Assembly: GCA_003224995.1 (NCBI GenBank)
Contig: QIAI01000343.1
Location: 1 to 6,123, forward strand
DNA length: 6,123 nucleotides
Direction: 5' to 3'
Source: Acidobacteriota bacterium
GTDB lineage: Bacteria > Acidobacteriota > Terriglobia > Terriglobales > Acidobacteriaceae
The notes beneath the pieces are model-generated. The model was not told where the DNA came from. It saw only the letters and a program-made list of their open reading frames with translations, and did no database searches. A program made the translations under genes and the position numbers. Shown here one piece after another: positions 1 through 5,002 of this stretch. Every line of letters begins with the position of its first letter. Position 1 is the first letter of the stretch.

Positions 1-377
1 CCGCTCTGGAGACCGGCATTGCAACCCTCGGGGCTCCCAAACCTGTTGTGGGCATCGTCATTGCCGCTCTGGTCCTGCTTCCGGAGGGACTGGCCGCGTT
101 CCGCGCAGCTCGCGTCAACCGCCTGCAAACTAGCCTGAACCTGGCGCTGGGCTCGGCATTGGCCAGCATCGGCCTGACGATTCCCGCCGTGGCCGCCACT
201 TCGCTCATCCTCCATAAGCCGCTGGCCCTCGGTCTCGACGTGAAGGAAGAAATCCTGCTGGCCTTGACGCTGCTGCTCTCGGTGATTACTCTCGGCACCG
301 GCCGTACAACAGTTCTGCAAGGCATCGTCCACCTCACCGTCTTCGCCGCCTTCATCTTCGTCGCCGTCGTACCGTAA
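1..377 (+). CDS. chaA: Calcium/proton antiporter, ChaA-type (C-terminal part; 5' end outside window)
   Basis: The frame is open from the window edge (first full codon at 3) to TAA at 375-377, giving about 124 C-terminal residues. The sequence is very hydrophobic, with roughly four membrane segments. The segment LLPEGLAAFRAA, followed by NLALGSALASIGLTIPAV, matches the second conserved glutamate-containing repeat of the Ca2+/cation antiporter (CaCA) superfamily. The stretch around TGRTTVLQGIVHL is typical of the end of ChaA-like proteins. Family members exchange cytoplasmic Ca2+ (and often Na+ or K+) for protons across the inner membrane. The GTG at 48 is internal, because the conserved reading continues upstream of it. 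The gene converges with the YcxB-like gene, whose stop lies 73 bp away. I see no strong terminator hairpin between them. The family assignment is firm; the transported ion is inferred. Confidence 0.88.
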   Translation, partial: ALETGIATLGAPKPVVGIVIAALVLLPEGLAAFRAARVNRLQTSLNLALGSALASIGLTIPAVAATSLILHKPLALGLDVKEEILLALTLLLSVITLGTGRTTVLQGIVHLTVFAAFIFVAVVP

Positions 378-450
378 CTATCCTTCAGCGTACGCAGGGA
401 TGGGTGCTTAGCCGAAAGTATGCGAGTAACTCCTGCGCTGAGCGGGAAAA

Positions 451-867
451 CTATCGAGCGATTCGGGCCTTCACCAAGGCGCGTAGGGTTTCAACCTGTT
501 GTGGTGTCATCGCCCTTTTCGGAATCGACATATACCGATATGGAGAAAAAAACAGCGGAAACATCGACCCGGTTTCCTTGTACTTGGTATAAGCTCGCCA
601 ATTCAAACGCGATTCGCCCGTCGGGAAAGTTGCGACCGTGTCTTCGTCGTCGAGCGCCAAGACAATTTCTCCCTGCGCTGATGGACTGCTTCTGAGGCTG
701 CGCTTAACCTGAATTCGAGGAACTTCGTAAACCGCAATTCCAATCACAGCCGACATCCCAAGCCAAACCCATCCGGCCACGGGAAAATTGTGGTTTATCA
801 GATAAATGCCCACAAGGAAGAGTAGCGCAAGCAACAAGACAAACAAGAACATGCCCCAGCTCGGCAT
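451..867 (-). CDS. YcxB-like membrane protein (intact part; N-terminus probably lost by frameshift)
   Basis: This frame gives 138 residues from ATG at 865-867 to TAG at 451-453. Two adjacent hydrophobic segments (about residues 6-24 and 31-48) form a membrane hairpin. A soluble C-terminal domain follows, with a W-x-A-Y-T-K-Y-K-E-T pattern at about 90-99 and IPKRAM at 115-120. This is the pattern of the YcxB-like C-terminal domain (typically W-x-x-h-x-x-h-x-E-T ... F-h-I-P-K-R-A-h). The domain's function is unknown to me. Family members usually carry a short acidic/amphipathic stretch before the first membrane helix. Here that stretch is absent in frame but appears in another frame just upstream (868-935). 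No Shine-Dalgarno sequence precedes the 867 ATG, which also suggests it is not the original start. Family call likely, state of the gene uncertain. Confidence 0.7.
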   Translation of the reverse strand: MPSWGMFLFVLLLALLFLVGIYLINHNFPVAGWVWLGMSAVIGIAVYEVPRIQVKRSLRSSPSAQGEIVLALDDEDTVATFPTGESRLNWRAYTKYKETGSMFPLFFSPYRYMSIPKRAMTPQQVETLRALVKARIAR

Positions 868-935
868 CGATGTAGCACCATGGCATTCAAGCCGTCTTCC
901 TCGGTGGGTCTGAACCGAATCGTCAAAATCTCCAT
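868..935 (-). other. Out-of-frame N-terminal fragment of the YcxB-like gene
   Basis: Reading the minus strand from ATG at 933-935 gives MEILTIRFRPTEEDGLNAM and then VLHR. This resembles the usual N-terminus of YcxB-like proteins (a beta-strand, then T-x-E-D-hydrophobic and a basic end before the first membrane helix). The frame differs from that of the 451-867 segment. Continued past about position 865 it gives a cysteine-rich nonsense sequence. A one-base insertion, or a two-base deletion, near 860-870 would join the two frames. This could be a genuine frameshift mutation or a sequencing/assembly error. No slippery heptamer is evident at the junction, so programmed frameshifting is unlikely. 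Similarity is judged by eye. Confidence 0.5.
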
Positions 936-970
936 GTGGAAAAATTTAAGTGGCAATCCGTGTTTCGTCC

Positions 971-998
971 ACCTAACCGAGGTAAGAAGGGGTTAGGT
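971..998. repeat. Inverted repeat (8-bp arms) in the 936-1180 spacer
   Basis: ACCTAACC at 971-978 pairs perfectly with GGTTAGGT at 991-998 across a 12-nt loop. The surrounding spacer (936-1180) has no ORF I would defend: its open frames have no family signature and no ribosome binding site. No T-tract follows on either strand, so this is not an obvious terminator. Role unknown. Confidence 0.4.
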
Positions 999-1093
999 CC
1001 ATTGATGGCGAATATCCGCAAAACACCAACCATCCATAGCTTCAATATCGTCGACGCGTTAGCATCGCTGAGCCAGACGAAAAAGTCATGGTT

Positions 1094-1113
1094 GGCTCGG
1101 CGGAAGCCGAGCC
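1094..1113 (-). repeat. GC-rich REP-like hairpin (copy C)
   Basis: On the minus strand this reads GGCTCGGC-TTCC-GCCGAGCC, an 8-bp perfect stem with a 4-nt loop. It is preceded by GAAA, the same architecture as the hairpins at 4590-4609 and 4679-4698. It lies downstream of the secreted pseudopilin-like gene, which is read leftward. A run of five T occurs about 10 nt after the stem on that strand, so it may also weaken transcription there. That role is inferred. Confidence 0.5.
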
Positions 1114-1155
1114 TTTCAAAACAAAATAGAAATCGGATTTTCTCAACAACCTGCA

Positions 1156-1176
1156 AGAGCCGAAAGCCCGAGAGCC
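1156..1176. repeat. Low-complexity AGAGCC/GAAAGCC repeat
   Basis: AGAGCCGAAAGCCCGAGAGCC here is nearly identical to positions 6017-6036, where one C fewer is present. The recurrence 4.8 kb away in a different spacer marks it as a dispersed low-complexity element. At the second site it belongs to a clear 7-nt periodic array. It lies just downstream of the stop codon of the gene at 1181-1654. Confidence 0.5.
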
Positions 1177-1180
1177 TGCC

Positions 1181-1654
1181 CTACTTCACTTTCGGCGAAC
1201 TGGCGTCCGCAGCCTTGGTCTCATCGCCGTGAATCACGCCATCCTCGTCCGCGTAGAACGAGCGGTGTTCGGGATCGAGATTCTTCGGGGTCATCGTGAG
1301 CGTGTAGCTATCTTTTTTTCCCTTGAAGCCGACGTTATACTCCCCGCGCTCGGTGGTCTTTGCCATGCGGCGCGTGAACGAGCCTGTGTTCACCAGATCC
1401 ATCAGCGAGGTGGCATATTGATCGTGTTTCTTGTTGTAAAGCTTTTGCGCGCGGATGACGACTCGCATGTAGCCCAGTGCGCCGGACTCTGCATCCGACC
1501 GCGCCGGATCTCCGGCGAATTTGGGTTGGTAGCTGGTTTGTCCCCCAGCCGAGGCTTGCGGGGCGGTTTCGGTCTGTGGAGGAACCAAGGCGAACACCCC
1601 GGTTGCCGCCACCAGAAGTATCGAGAGGAATAGGGCCATTTTCCGAATATTCAT
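1181..1654 (-). CDS. Secreted protein with pseudopilin (GspG-like) soluble domain
   Basis: This gene encodes 157 residues. An N-terminal signal peptide is evident: basic MNIRK, a hydrophobic core to about residue 20, and a likely signal peptidase I site after VFA at 20-22. A linker rich in Pro, Gln, Ala and Gly follows. From about residue 55 the pattern is an alpha-helix with A-Q-x-x-Y and Y-A-T-S-L-x-D-L, then G-x-x-x-x-R, a beta-rich part with Y-x-L-x-M-x-P, and R-S-F-Y-A-D-E-D-G-V-I-H. This matches the globular half of type II secretion pseudopilins and type IV pilin-like proteins. No prepilin-peptidase motif is present, so it is predicted to be a soluble exported protein rather than an assembled pilin. 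The start is supported by AGGAG at 1658-1662, only 3 nt before the ATG. It is divergent from the response regulator, 127 bp between start codons. Domain resemblance is by eye; function unknown. Confidence 0.7.
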   Translation of the reverse strand: MNIRKMALFLSILLVAATGVFALVPPQTETAPQASAGGQTSYQPKFAGDPARSDAESGALGYMRVVIRAQKLYNKKHDQYATSLMDLVNTGSFTRRMAKTTERGEYNVGFKGKKDSYTLTMTPKNLDPEHRSFYADEDGVIHGDETKAADASSPKVK

Positions 1655-1781
1655 GCTCTCCTACCGTCTTTTTGGGCGTGTACCAATGTTACTCCCGTAA
1701 TTTCCCTTTTGTTACGGACCCTTTGCAGGGCGCGTCATTGCAGCTATGCTGTGTCCAGTTCATCCTAACAAGGACCTTGCT
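1655..1781. promoter_or_regulatory. Divergent intergenic region with candidate promoter for the regulator gene
   Basis: The spacer must hold the promoters of two divergent genes. For the rightward gene, TTGCAG at 1723-1728 and TATGCT at 1745-1750 are 16 bp apart. They fit a sigma70-type promoter and would give a leader of about 25 nt carrying AAGGA at 1770-1774. A dyad TTAC-N4-GTAA lies at 1689-1700, and another half-match, GTTAC, at 1711-1715. Such a dyad could be an operator for the adjacent NarL/LuxR-type regulator, but that is inference only. No convincing leftward -35/-10 pair is visible. The leftward gene has a strong AGGAG at 1658-1662. Confidence 0.4.
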
Positions 1782-2438
1782 ATGAAAGCTGCAATGGCCA
1801 AAAAGCCTCTCATCCGTCTTGCCGTAGTCGAGAGCGACCCGCTGCGGTTCGTGGGCTTCCGGGCCCTGTTTGATTCCGAGTCGGACTTCGAGCTCGTGTC
1901 CGCCACTTTGACCGACATTAGCGCTCTGCAGGGGATCGATCTGGTCCTGCTGGGCAGCCGTGCCGGCCAGAACTTGTTCGACGTGATGGCCAGCCTGAAA
2001 GCGGCTCGCCCCGACCTGCGCATCATCGTGACCGGTTCCGGCATCGATGAAGAGACCATTCTGAAGGCCATTGCTTCCGGTGCGAAAGGATACGTCGACG
2101 AAGCTGCCACCCCGGCAGAATTCGTGCAGGCCATCCGCATCGTGAATCAGGGCTCGGTTTGGGCTCCCCGGCGCGTGTTGTCCATGTTCATCGAGCGAGT
2201 CAGTTCTTCCCCGGGACGCATTTTTCCCGCCGGCCGGGTGACCTTCACTGACCGCGAAAAGGAAGTTCTCGAGATGCTCGTCGCCGGCCGCTCCAACAAG
2301 GAGATTGGCGCTGCCCTGGGTATTGAAGAGCGTACGGTCAAAGCGCATGTCGCCAAATTAATGCGTAAAGTCGGCGTGCAGAACCGTATCGCTTTGTCGG
2401 TTCACGCCATCACGCATTCGCTGGTCACCGCGAAATAG
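1782..2438 (+). CDS. NarL/LuxR-family response regulator with degenerate receiver domain
   Basis: The 218-residue product has a receiver-like N-terminal domain (about 10-128) and a GerE/LuxR helix-turn-helix at about 155-211 (FTDREKEVLEMLVAGRSNKE, then IGAALGIEERTVKAHVAKLM). The DNA-binding half is fully canonical. The receiver half is not. Where the family has DLVLLD, this protein has DLVLLG, so G58 replaces the phospho-acceptor Asp. The N-terminal acidic pair DD is E17-S18, and the conserved Lys before the last strand is E107. T84 of the switch position is kept. I infer a transcription factor that does not use ordinary aspartyl phosphorylation. Start ATG 1782 is chosen over in-frame ATG 1746 because AAGGA at 1770-1774 sits 7 nt upstream and the receiver fold begins right after. 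No histidine kinase gene is in the window. It is divergent from the secreted pseudopilin-like gene, a plausible target. The family is firm. Confidence 0.9.
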   Translation: MKAAMAKKPLIRLAVVESDPLRFVGFRALFDSESDFELVSATLTDISALQGIDLVLLGSRAGQNLFDVMASLKAARPDLRIIVTGSGIDEETILKAIASGAKGYVDEAATPAEFVQAIRIVNQGSVWAPRRVLSMFIERVSSSPGRIFPAGRVTFTDREKEVLEMLVAGRSNKEIGAALGIEERTVKAHVAKLMRKVGVQNRIALSVHAITHSLVTAK

Positions 2439-2449
2439 ATCGGCACCAT

Positions 2450-2477
2450 GGTTACTTGGGGACAGTGTCCCCGGTAA
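2450..2477. repeat. Palindrome around GGGGACAGTGTCCCC
   Basis: The 15-nt core at 2458-2472 is a near-perfect palindrome: six GC-rich pairs around AGT, seven if the central bases pair. It is flanked by GTTAC on the left and GTAAT on the right, which extends the symmetry to about 28 nt with small interruptions. It begins 12 nt after the regulator stop codon. Similar GGGGACA-type palindromes are often dispersed elements mobilised by REP-associated transposases; that link is from memory and inference. There is no T-tract, so it is not a classic terminator. Confidence 0.5.
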
Positions 2478-2537
2478 TCTTGTGGGTGAAATGGATGTAC
2501 CGCATACTCGGTTCACCTACCACAGAACCTGGGAGAC

Positions 2538-2587
2538 GGGGTTGGGAGTGGAGATTAGGGTCGCCACTGTCAGCCCCGAATTTTTTT
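2538..2587 (+). terminator. Rho-independent terminator downstream of the regulator gene
   Basis: GGGGTTG at 2538-2544 pairs with CAGCCCC at 2571-2577 (one G-U), and inside it AGTGG at 2547-2551 pairs with CCACT at 2564-2568. One further G-U and a single G-G mismatch lie between the two blocks, and the loop is 12 nt. GAA and then seven T (2581-2587) follow the stem. This is the textbook form of an intrinsic terminator on the plus strand, about 100 nt after the regulator stop codon. It should separate that gene from the SYLF gene. Confidence 0.65.
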
Positions 2588-2594
2588 GCCCCTC

Positions 2595-2615
2595 CACCCT
2601 TCACCCTTCACTGTT
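2595..2615. repeat. 7-nt tandem repeat (CACCCTT units)
   Basis: Two exact CACCCTT units are followed by a third, diverged one, CACTGTT, in strict 7-nt register. It is a short example of the same 7-nt periodicity seen at 6017-6100. The rest of the spacer up to the SYLF gene (2616-2734) shows only weak promoter-like AT-rich sequence near 2687-2699 (TATCCT, then TTTAAAAT) and nothing else I can name. Confidence 0.45.
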
Positions 2616-2734
2616 AACTCATTGAGTACAAGTCACTTCAATTCTGCCCGCTCGCCAGACAGCGTTCGCTATACGCACGGCATCCCTATCCTTTAAAATC
2701 AGCGCCTCACCAATTCTGAAAAAAAAGCTGAGGC

Positions 2735-3499
2735 ATGATGAAAAAGACGCTCCTGCTCCTGTTGGTTTTGACCCTTCCTGCGCTGGTGTTTGCGGACGAC
2801 GAAAACAAACATAACAGCAAAGCCGAGGATCGTGTGCAGGCCGCCGCCACGGTTCTAAATGAGATTGAATCGACTACCGACACCGGCATTCCGGAAGACG
2901 TCTTGGGCTCTGCGGAATGCGTGGCCGTGGTGCCCTCCTTGCTGAAGTGAGGCTTCATCGTTGCCGCCAATTACGGCAGGGGAGTGGCCAGTTGCCGAAC
3001 CTCCAGCGGTTGGAGTGCGCCGGCATTTCTCTTCACCAGCGGCGGCAGCATCGGATTCCAGATCGGCGGCCAGGCTATCGACCTGGTCATGCTGATCATG
3101 AACAAGGATGGGGCTGAAAAACTCCTCTCCAGCAAGTTCAAGTTGGGGGCGGACGCGTCCGTGGCCGCGGGGCCCGTCGGTCGCCATGCGGCAGCCGATA
3201 CCGACTGGAAGATGAGAGCGCAGGTTTTGACCTATTCCCGCGCCCGTGGCGTATTCGCAGGCATCAGCTTGGCGGGCGCGGTCATCAAGCAGGACAAGGA
3301 CGCCACCCGCGAATTTTATGGCCGCATGGTCCCTTTCCGGACGTCCTTGACGGGTAAGGTCGAAGCTCCCAAGGGAGCGTTTCCTTTCCTCGACACACTC
3401 GCGAAGTGGGCGAAGAAGGCTTCTGCCGATGAGAGATCCGCCGGCAAGCCTGCCGAGAAACCGGCCGAGACTCCCAAGGCCGCCGAAAAGCAGAACTAG
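2735..3499 (+). pseudogene. SYLF/YSC84-type lipid-binding secreted protein, interrupted by in-frame TGA
   Basis: The frame from ATG 2735 to TAG 3497-3499 spans 255 codons with a single internal stop, TGA at 2948-2950 (codon 72). The first part has a signal peptide (MMKKTLLLLLVLTLPALVFA, cleavage after residue 20), a helix, and AECVAVVPSLLK. Immediately after the stop, in the same frame, the protein resumes with GFIVAANYGRGVASCRTSSG, a Phe-rich Gly-rich core, GADASVAAGPVGRH, LTYSRARGVFAGISL and QDKDATREFYG, all hallmarks of the SYLF (Ysc84) domain. A Pro/Ala/Lys/Glu-rich tail follows. The TGA stands where the family normally has Gly, so GGA to TGA is the likely change. Family members bind phosphoinositides in eukaryotes; bacterial roles are poorly known. 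GAGG at 2730-2733 supports a start at 2735 or 2738. GTG at 2984 could restart translation without the signal peptide. It may be a pseudogene or an assembly error; domain identity is firm. Confidence 0.85.
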
Positions 3500-3511
3500 A
3501 CAAAGCCTGTG

Positions 3512-3538
3512 GAGCGACGGGTGGCCCGCCTGTCGCTC
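3512..3538 (+). terminator. Strong stem-loop just after the SYLF gene (possible terminator)
   Basis: GAGCGAC at 3512-3518 pairs with GTCGCTC at 3532-3538. The stem continues inward through GGGTG and CGCCT-side bases with two G-U pairs, giving about 12 pairs around a 3-nt loop. It starts 12 nt after the TAG. No T-tract follows, so it may be a terminator acting without a U-run, an mRNA 3'-end stabiliser, or a dispersed repeat. The remaining spacer to 3636 shows nothing else clear. Confidence 0.45.
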
Positions 3539-3636
3539 TCACCAGCGCCCCCGTCCTCGTTCGGCTTCTCGCATTCGTCCTCACACTTGCGTTGACACAG
3601 AAAATTACGTGGTGATACGGTCATCGCTTCGTCCTG

Positions 3637-4536
3637 ATGCGTTTCCGACTCGAGTACGCGCTGGCCTGGTGTGTCGTGAAGGCCATCGGTGCTCTCCCAC
3701 GGCCCTTGGCGCGCCTCGTGGGAATCGCGGTGGGTCAACTGATTTATCTCCTTCATGGCAAACTGCGCCGCGTAGGCATGCGCAATCTTGCCCTGGCGTT
3801 TCCCGACAAGAGTTCTCGCCAGCGACGCAAAATTGTTCGCGGAGTCTTCACCTCTCTGGGCCGGCAATTCGCGGAAATCTGTTTGTTCCCTCGCTACACC
3901 CGCGACAACGTCAGCAAAATTGTCACCTACGACGGGTTCGAGAACTTTGAGCGTGCCTCCGAACGAGGCAAAGGCGTGCTCTTTTTAACCGGACACCTGG
4001 GAGGCTGGGAACTTTCTGCTTTCTCGCATTCCCTGTACGGACATCCGCTGCGCTTCGTCATGCGTCCCCTCGACAACCCCTACCTAGATGCACTGGTCCG
4101 GCGCTATCGCACCATGCACGGCAATATCCCCATCCTCAAGGACGATCCAGTCCGCGAACTGCTACGCGCCATGAAAGCCGGCGCCACCGTGGGCATCCTC
4201 ATGGATACCAACATGACCCCGCCGGAAGGAATCTTTGTGGGTTTCTTCGGAATCCCGGCCTGCACGGCCAGCGGCCTCGCCCGGATTGCCCTCCGCACGG
4301 ACGCCGCCGTTCTGCCGGGATTTACCTTGTGGGATCCGATCCTGCGCCGCTACCGCTTGCGTTTCGATCCCGCCGTGAAGCTGATTCGCACCGGCGACAA
4401 TGAGGCCGACATTCGAGCCAATACACAGCTCTTCACGAAAATCATTGAGGATTTCGTCCGTCACTATCCCGATCAGTGGTTGTGGGTCCATCGCCGCTGG
4501 AAGACGCGCCCGCCCTGTCAGCCCCCGCTGTACTAG
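3637..4536 (+). CDS. Lipid A biosynthesis acyltransferase, LpxL/HtrB family
   Basis: This gene encodes 299 residues, close to the usual 290-310 for the family. Members are inner-membrane enzymes that transfer an acyl chain from acyl-ACP to a hydroxyl of the lipid A precursor, late in lipopolysaccharide synthesis. The catalytic HX4E motif is clear: GHLGGWE with H120 and E125. Further family marks are NLALAFPDKS near residue 50, GILMDTNM around 187-193, FVGFFGIPACTASGLARIAL, and the terminal WLWVHRRWKTRP (W281-W288). The N-terminal part (LEYALAWCVVKAIGALP and GIAVGQLIYLL) is the membrane-anchoring region. ATG 3637 is the only start before an in-frame stop at 3613, and MRFRLEYAL fits the family N-terminus. 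No clear Shine-Dalgarno is present. lpxD follows on the same strand after a 466-bp spacer. Whether it adds the first (LpxL) or second (LpxM) secondary chain cannot be told, so no symbol is given. Confidence 0.93.
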   Translation: MRFRLEYALAWCVVKAIGALPRPLARLVGIAVGQLIYLLHGKLRRVGMRNLALAFPDKSSRQRRKIVRGVFTSLGRQFAEICLFPRYTRDNVSKIVTYDGFENFERASERGKGVLFLTGHLGGWELSAFSHSLYGHPLRFVMRPLDNPYLDALVRRYRTMHGNIPILKDDPVRELLRAMKAGATVGILMDTNMTPPEGIFVGFFGIPACTASGLARIALRTDAAVLPGFTLWDPILRRYRLRFDPAVKLIRTGDNEADIRANTQLFTKIIEDFVRHYPDQWLWVHRRWKTRPPCQPPLY

Positions 4537-4575
4537 GCCTGGTCTCATAAAGTTGTATTAGGGCTGGTCTCGTAA
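4537..4575. repeat. Imperfect direct repeat GCCTGGTCTCATAA / GGCTGGTCTCGTAA
   Basis: Two 14-nt copies at 4537-4550 and 4562-4575 differ at two positions and start 25 bp apart. The first begins directly after the acyltransferase stop codon. They open a cluster of short repeats that fills the spacer to about 4830. Function unknown; it could be remnants of a small mobile or palindromic element. Confidence 0.4.
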
Positions 4576-4589
4576 GTAAGTTTTGAAAG

Positions 4590-4609
4590 GGCACGGCTTC
4601 AGCCGTGCC
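4590..4609. repeat. REP-like hairpin (copy A)
   Basis: GGCACGGCTTCAGCCGTGCC forms a perfect 9-bp stem (or 8 bp with a TTCA loop), preceded by GAAA. It shares stem, loop size and left flank with copy B (4679-4698) and, in the opposite orientation, copy C (1094-1113). It may also cap the acyltransferase transcript, 54 nt after its stop, but no T-tract follows. Confidence 0.6.
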
Positions 4610-4678
4610 ACATCCGGCCCAAATTTGAGCGGGTTTATAGGCTGCGGAAAAAGTGCAGATAGAGCGCGAATCGGGAAG

Positions 4679-4698
4679 GGCACGACCTCGGTCGTGCC
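4679..4698. repeat. REP-like hairpin (copy B)
   Basis: GGCACGACCTCGGTCGTGCC forms a perfect 9-bp stem, preceded by GGGAA. Relative to copy A, the stem changes are compensatory (both partners change together), so the hairpin is conserved while its sequence is not. That argues for selection on, or copying of, the structure. A shorter hairpin of the same style, GCGCT-TC-AGCGC, lies at 4722-4733. Confidence 0.6.
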
Positions 4699-4713
4699 GC
4701 TATGCGGTTGAAA

Positions 4714-4926
4714 TTAGGTCTGCGCTTCAGCGCCTGAGGTTCGCTTTTGGCATCTGCAAGGCCGGGTGCCCCATCCTAACGGCGAGTTCTTTGCGACGTT
4801 AGGGTGGGATTCCACGACTGCATCCGGCTTCGGGTCCCGCATGAGCCTAAGAGCTATACAGAACGGCAACCAGAACGCCGCGATTTCAAGCGCGATCACC
4901 ACCAGCCAGAAGACCTTTCTTTGCAT
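4714..4926 (-). CDS. Small membrane ORF of doubtful status, 3' half built from repeat sequence
   Basis: This ORF of 70 codons starts at ATG 4924-4926. The first 29 residues are a plausible single membrane helix with a basic start (MQRKVFWLVVIALEIAAFWL). They resemble short uncharacterised membrane proteins I associate with Acidobacteria. From about residue 35 the reading passes through the long inverted repeat at 4770-4808 and the small hairpin at 4722-4733, and the peptide becomes Cys/Arg/Lys-rich with no fold signature. I infer a truncated or degraded small gene whose 3' end was replaced by repeats, or a spurious ORF. A TACAAT hexamer (4934-4939, minus strand) sits 7 nt upstream of the ATG, with only a poor AGG as ribosome binding site. 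Confidence 0.35.
   Translation of the reverse strand: MQRKVFWLVVIALEIAAFWLPFCIALRLMRDPKPDAVVESHPNVAKNSPLGWGTRPCRCQKRTSGAEAQT
4770..4808. repeat. Long inverted repeat (12-pair stem), dispersed-element type
   Basis: CCCATCCTAACG at 4770-4781 pairs with CGTTAGGGTGGG at 4797-4808 (eleven Watson-Crick pairs and one G-U) across a 15-nt loop. The flanks (GGCATCTGCAAGGCCGGGTG before it and ATTCCACGAC after it) look like part of the same unit. From memory, palindromes of the form GTGCCCCATCC...GGGTGGGAT recur in acidobacterial spacers; this is recollection, not a search. It lies inside the doubtful 70-codon ORF and inside the in-frame upstream extension of lpxD, and argues against both as coding sequence. 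Confidence 0.6.
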
Positions 4927-5002
4927 GCCTGCGATTGTACGGACTACGCGCCTCTCGGCGCGAAACTTTCCTTTCTGGCCCCTCGGCTGCTATACAAGAG
5001 CC
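4927..5002. promoter_or_regulatory. Short divergent promoter region, candidate leaderless start for lpxD
   Basis: TATACA at 4991-4996 lies 6 nt before the lpxD ATG. A transcript beginning the usual 6-8 nt after a -10 box would start at or within a base or two of the ATG, so lpxD could be leaderless. On the other strand TACAAT (4934-4939) stands at about the same distance from the ATG at 4926. No good -35 box is visible for either. A weak AAGAG at 4996-5000 is too close to be a good ribosome binding site. Prediction only. Confidence 0.35.

Noticed and set aside
936..1232. 98-codon plus-strand ORF and overlapping 77-codon minus-strand ORF (923-1156)
   Set aside because: Both read through hairpins and low-complexity repeats, have no family signature or ribosome binding site, and the plus-strand one overlaps the end of the pseudopilin-like gene.
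1689..2348. 219-codon minus-strand ORF opposite the response regulator
   Set aside because: It is antisense to a gene with clear domain signatures; its peptide has no recognisable fold pattern.
2948..2950. Selenocysteine or reassigned TGA codon in the SYLF gene
   Set aside because: The family has Gly, not Cys or Trp, at this site. The other genes here contain no internal TGA, and I see no convincing SECIS-type hairpin directly after it.
4537..4830. Insertion sequence or CRISPR array
   Set aside because: There is no transposase ORF and there are no terminal inverted repeats bounding the region. The repeats differ in type and are not evenly spaced with unique spacers.
4766..5002. Upstream in-frame extension of lpxD by 79 codons
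   Set aside because: It runs through the long inverted repeat at 4770-4808, shows no LpxD similarity, and ATG 5003 gives the normal family length and N-terminus.
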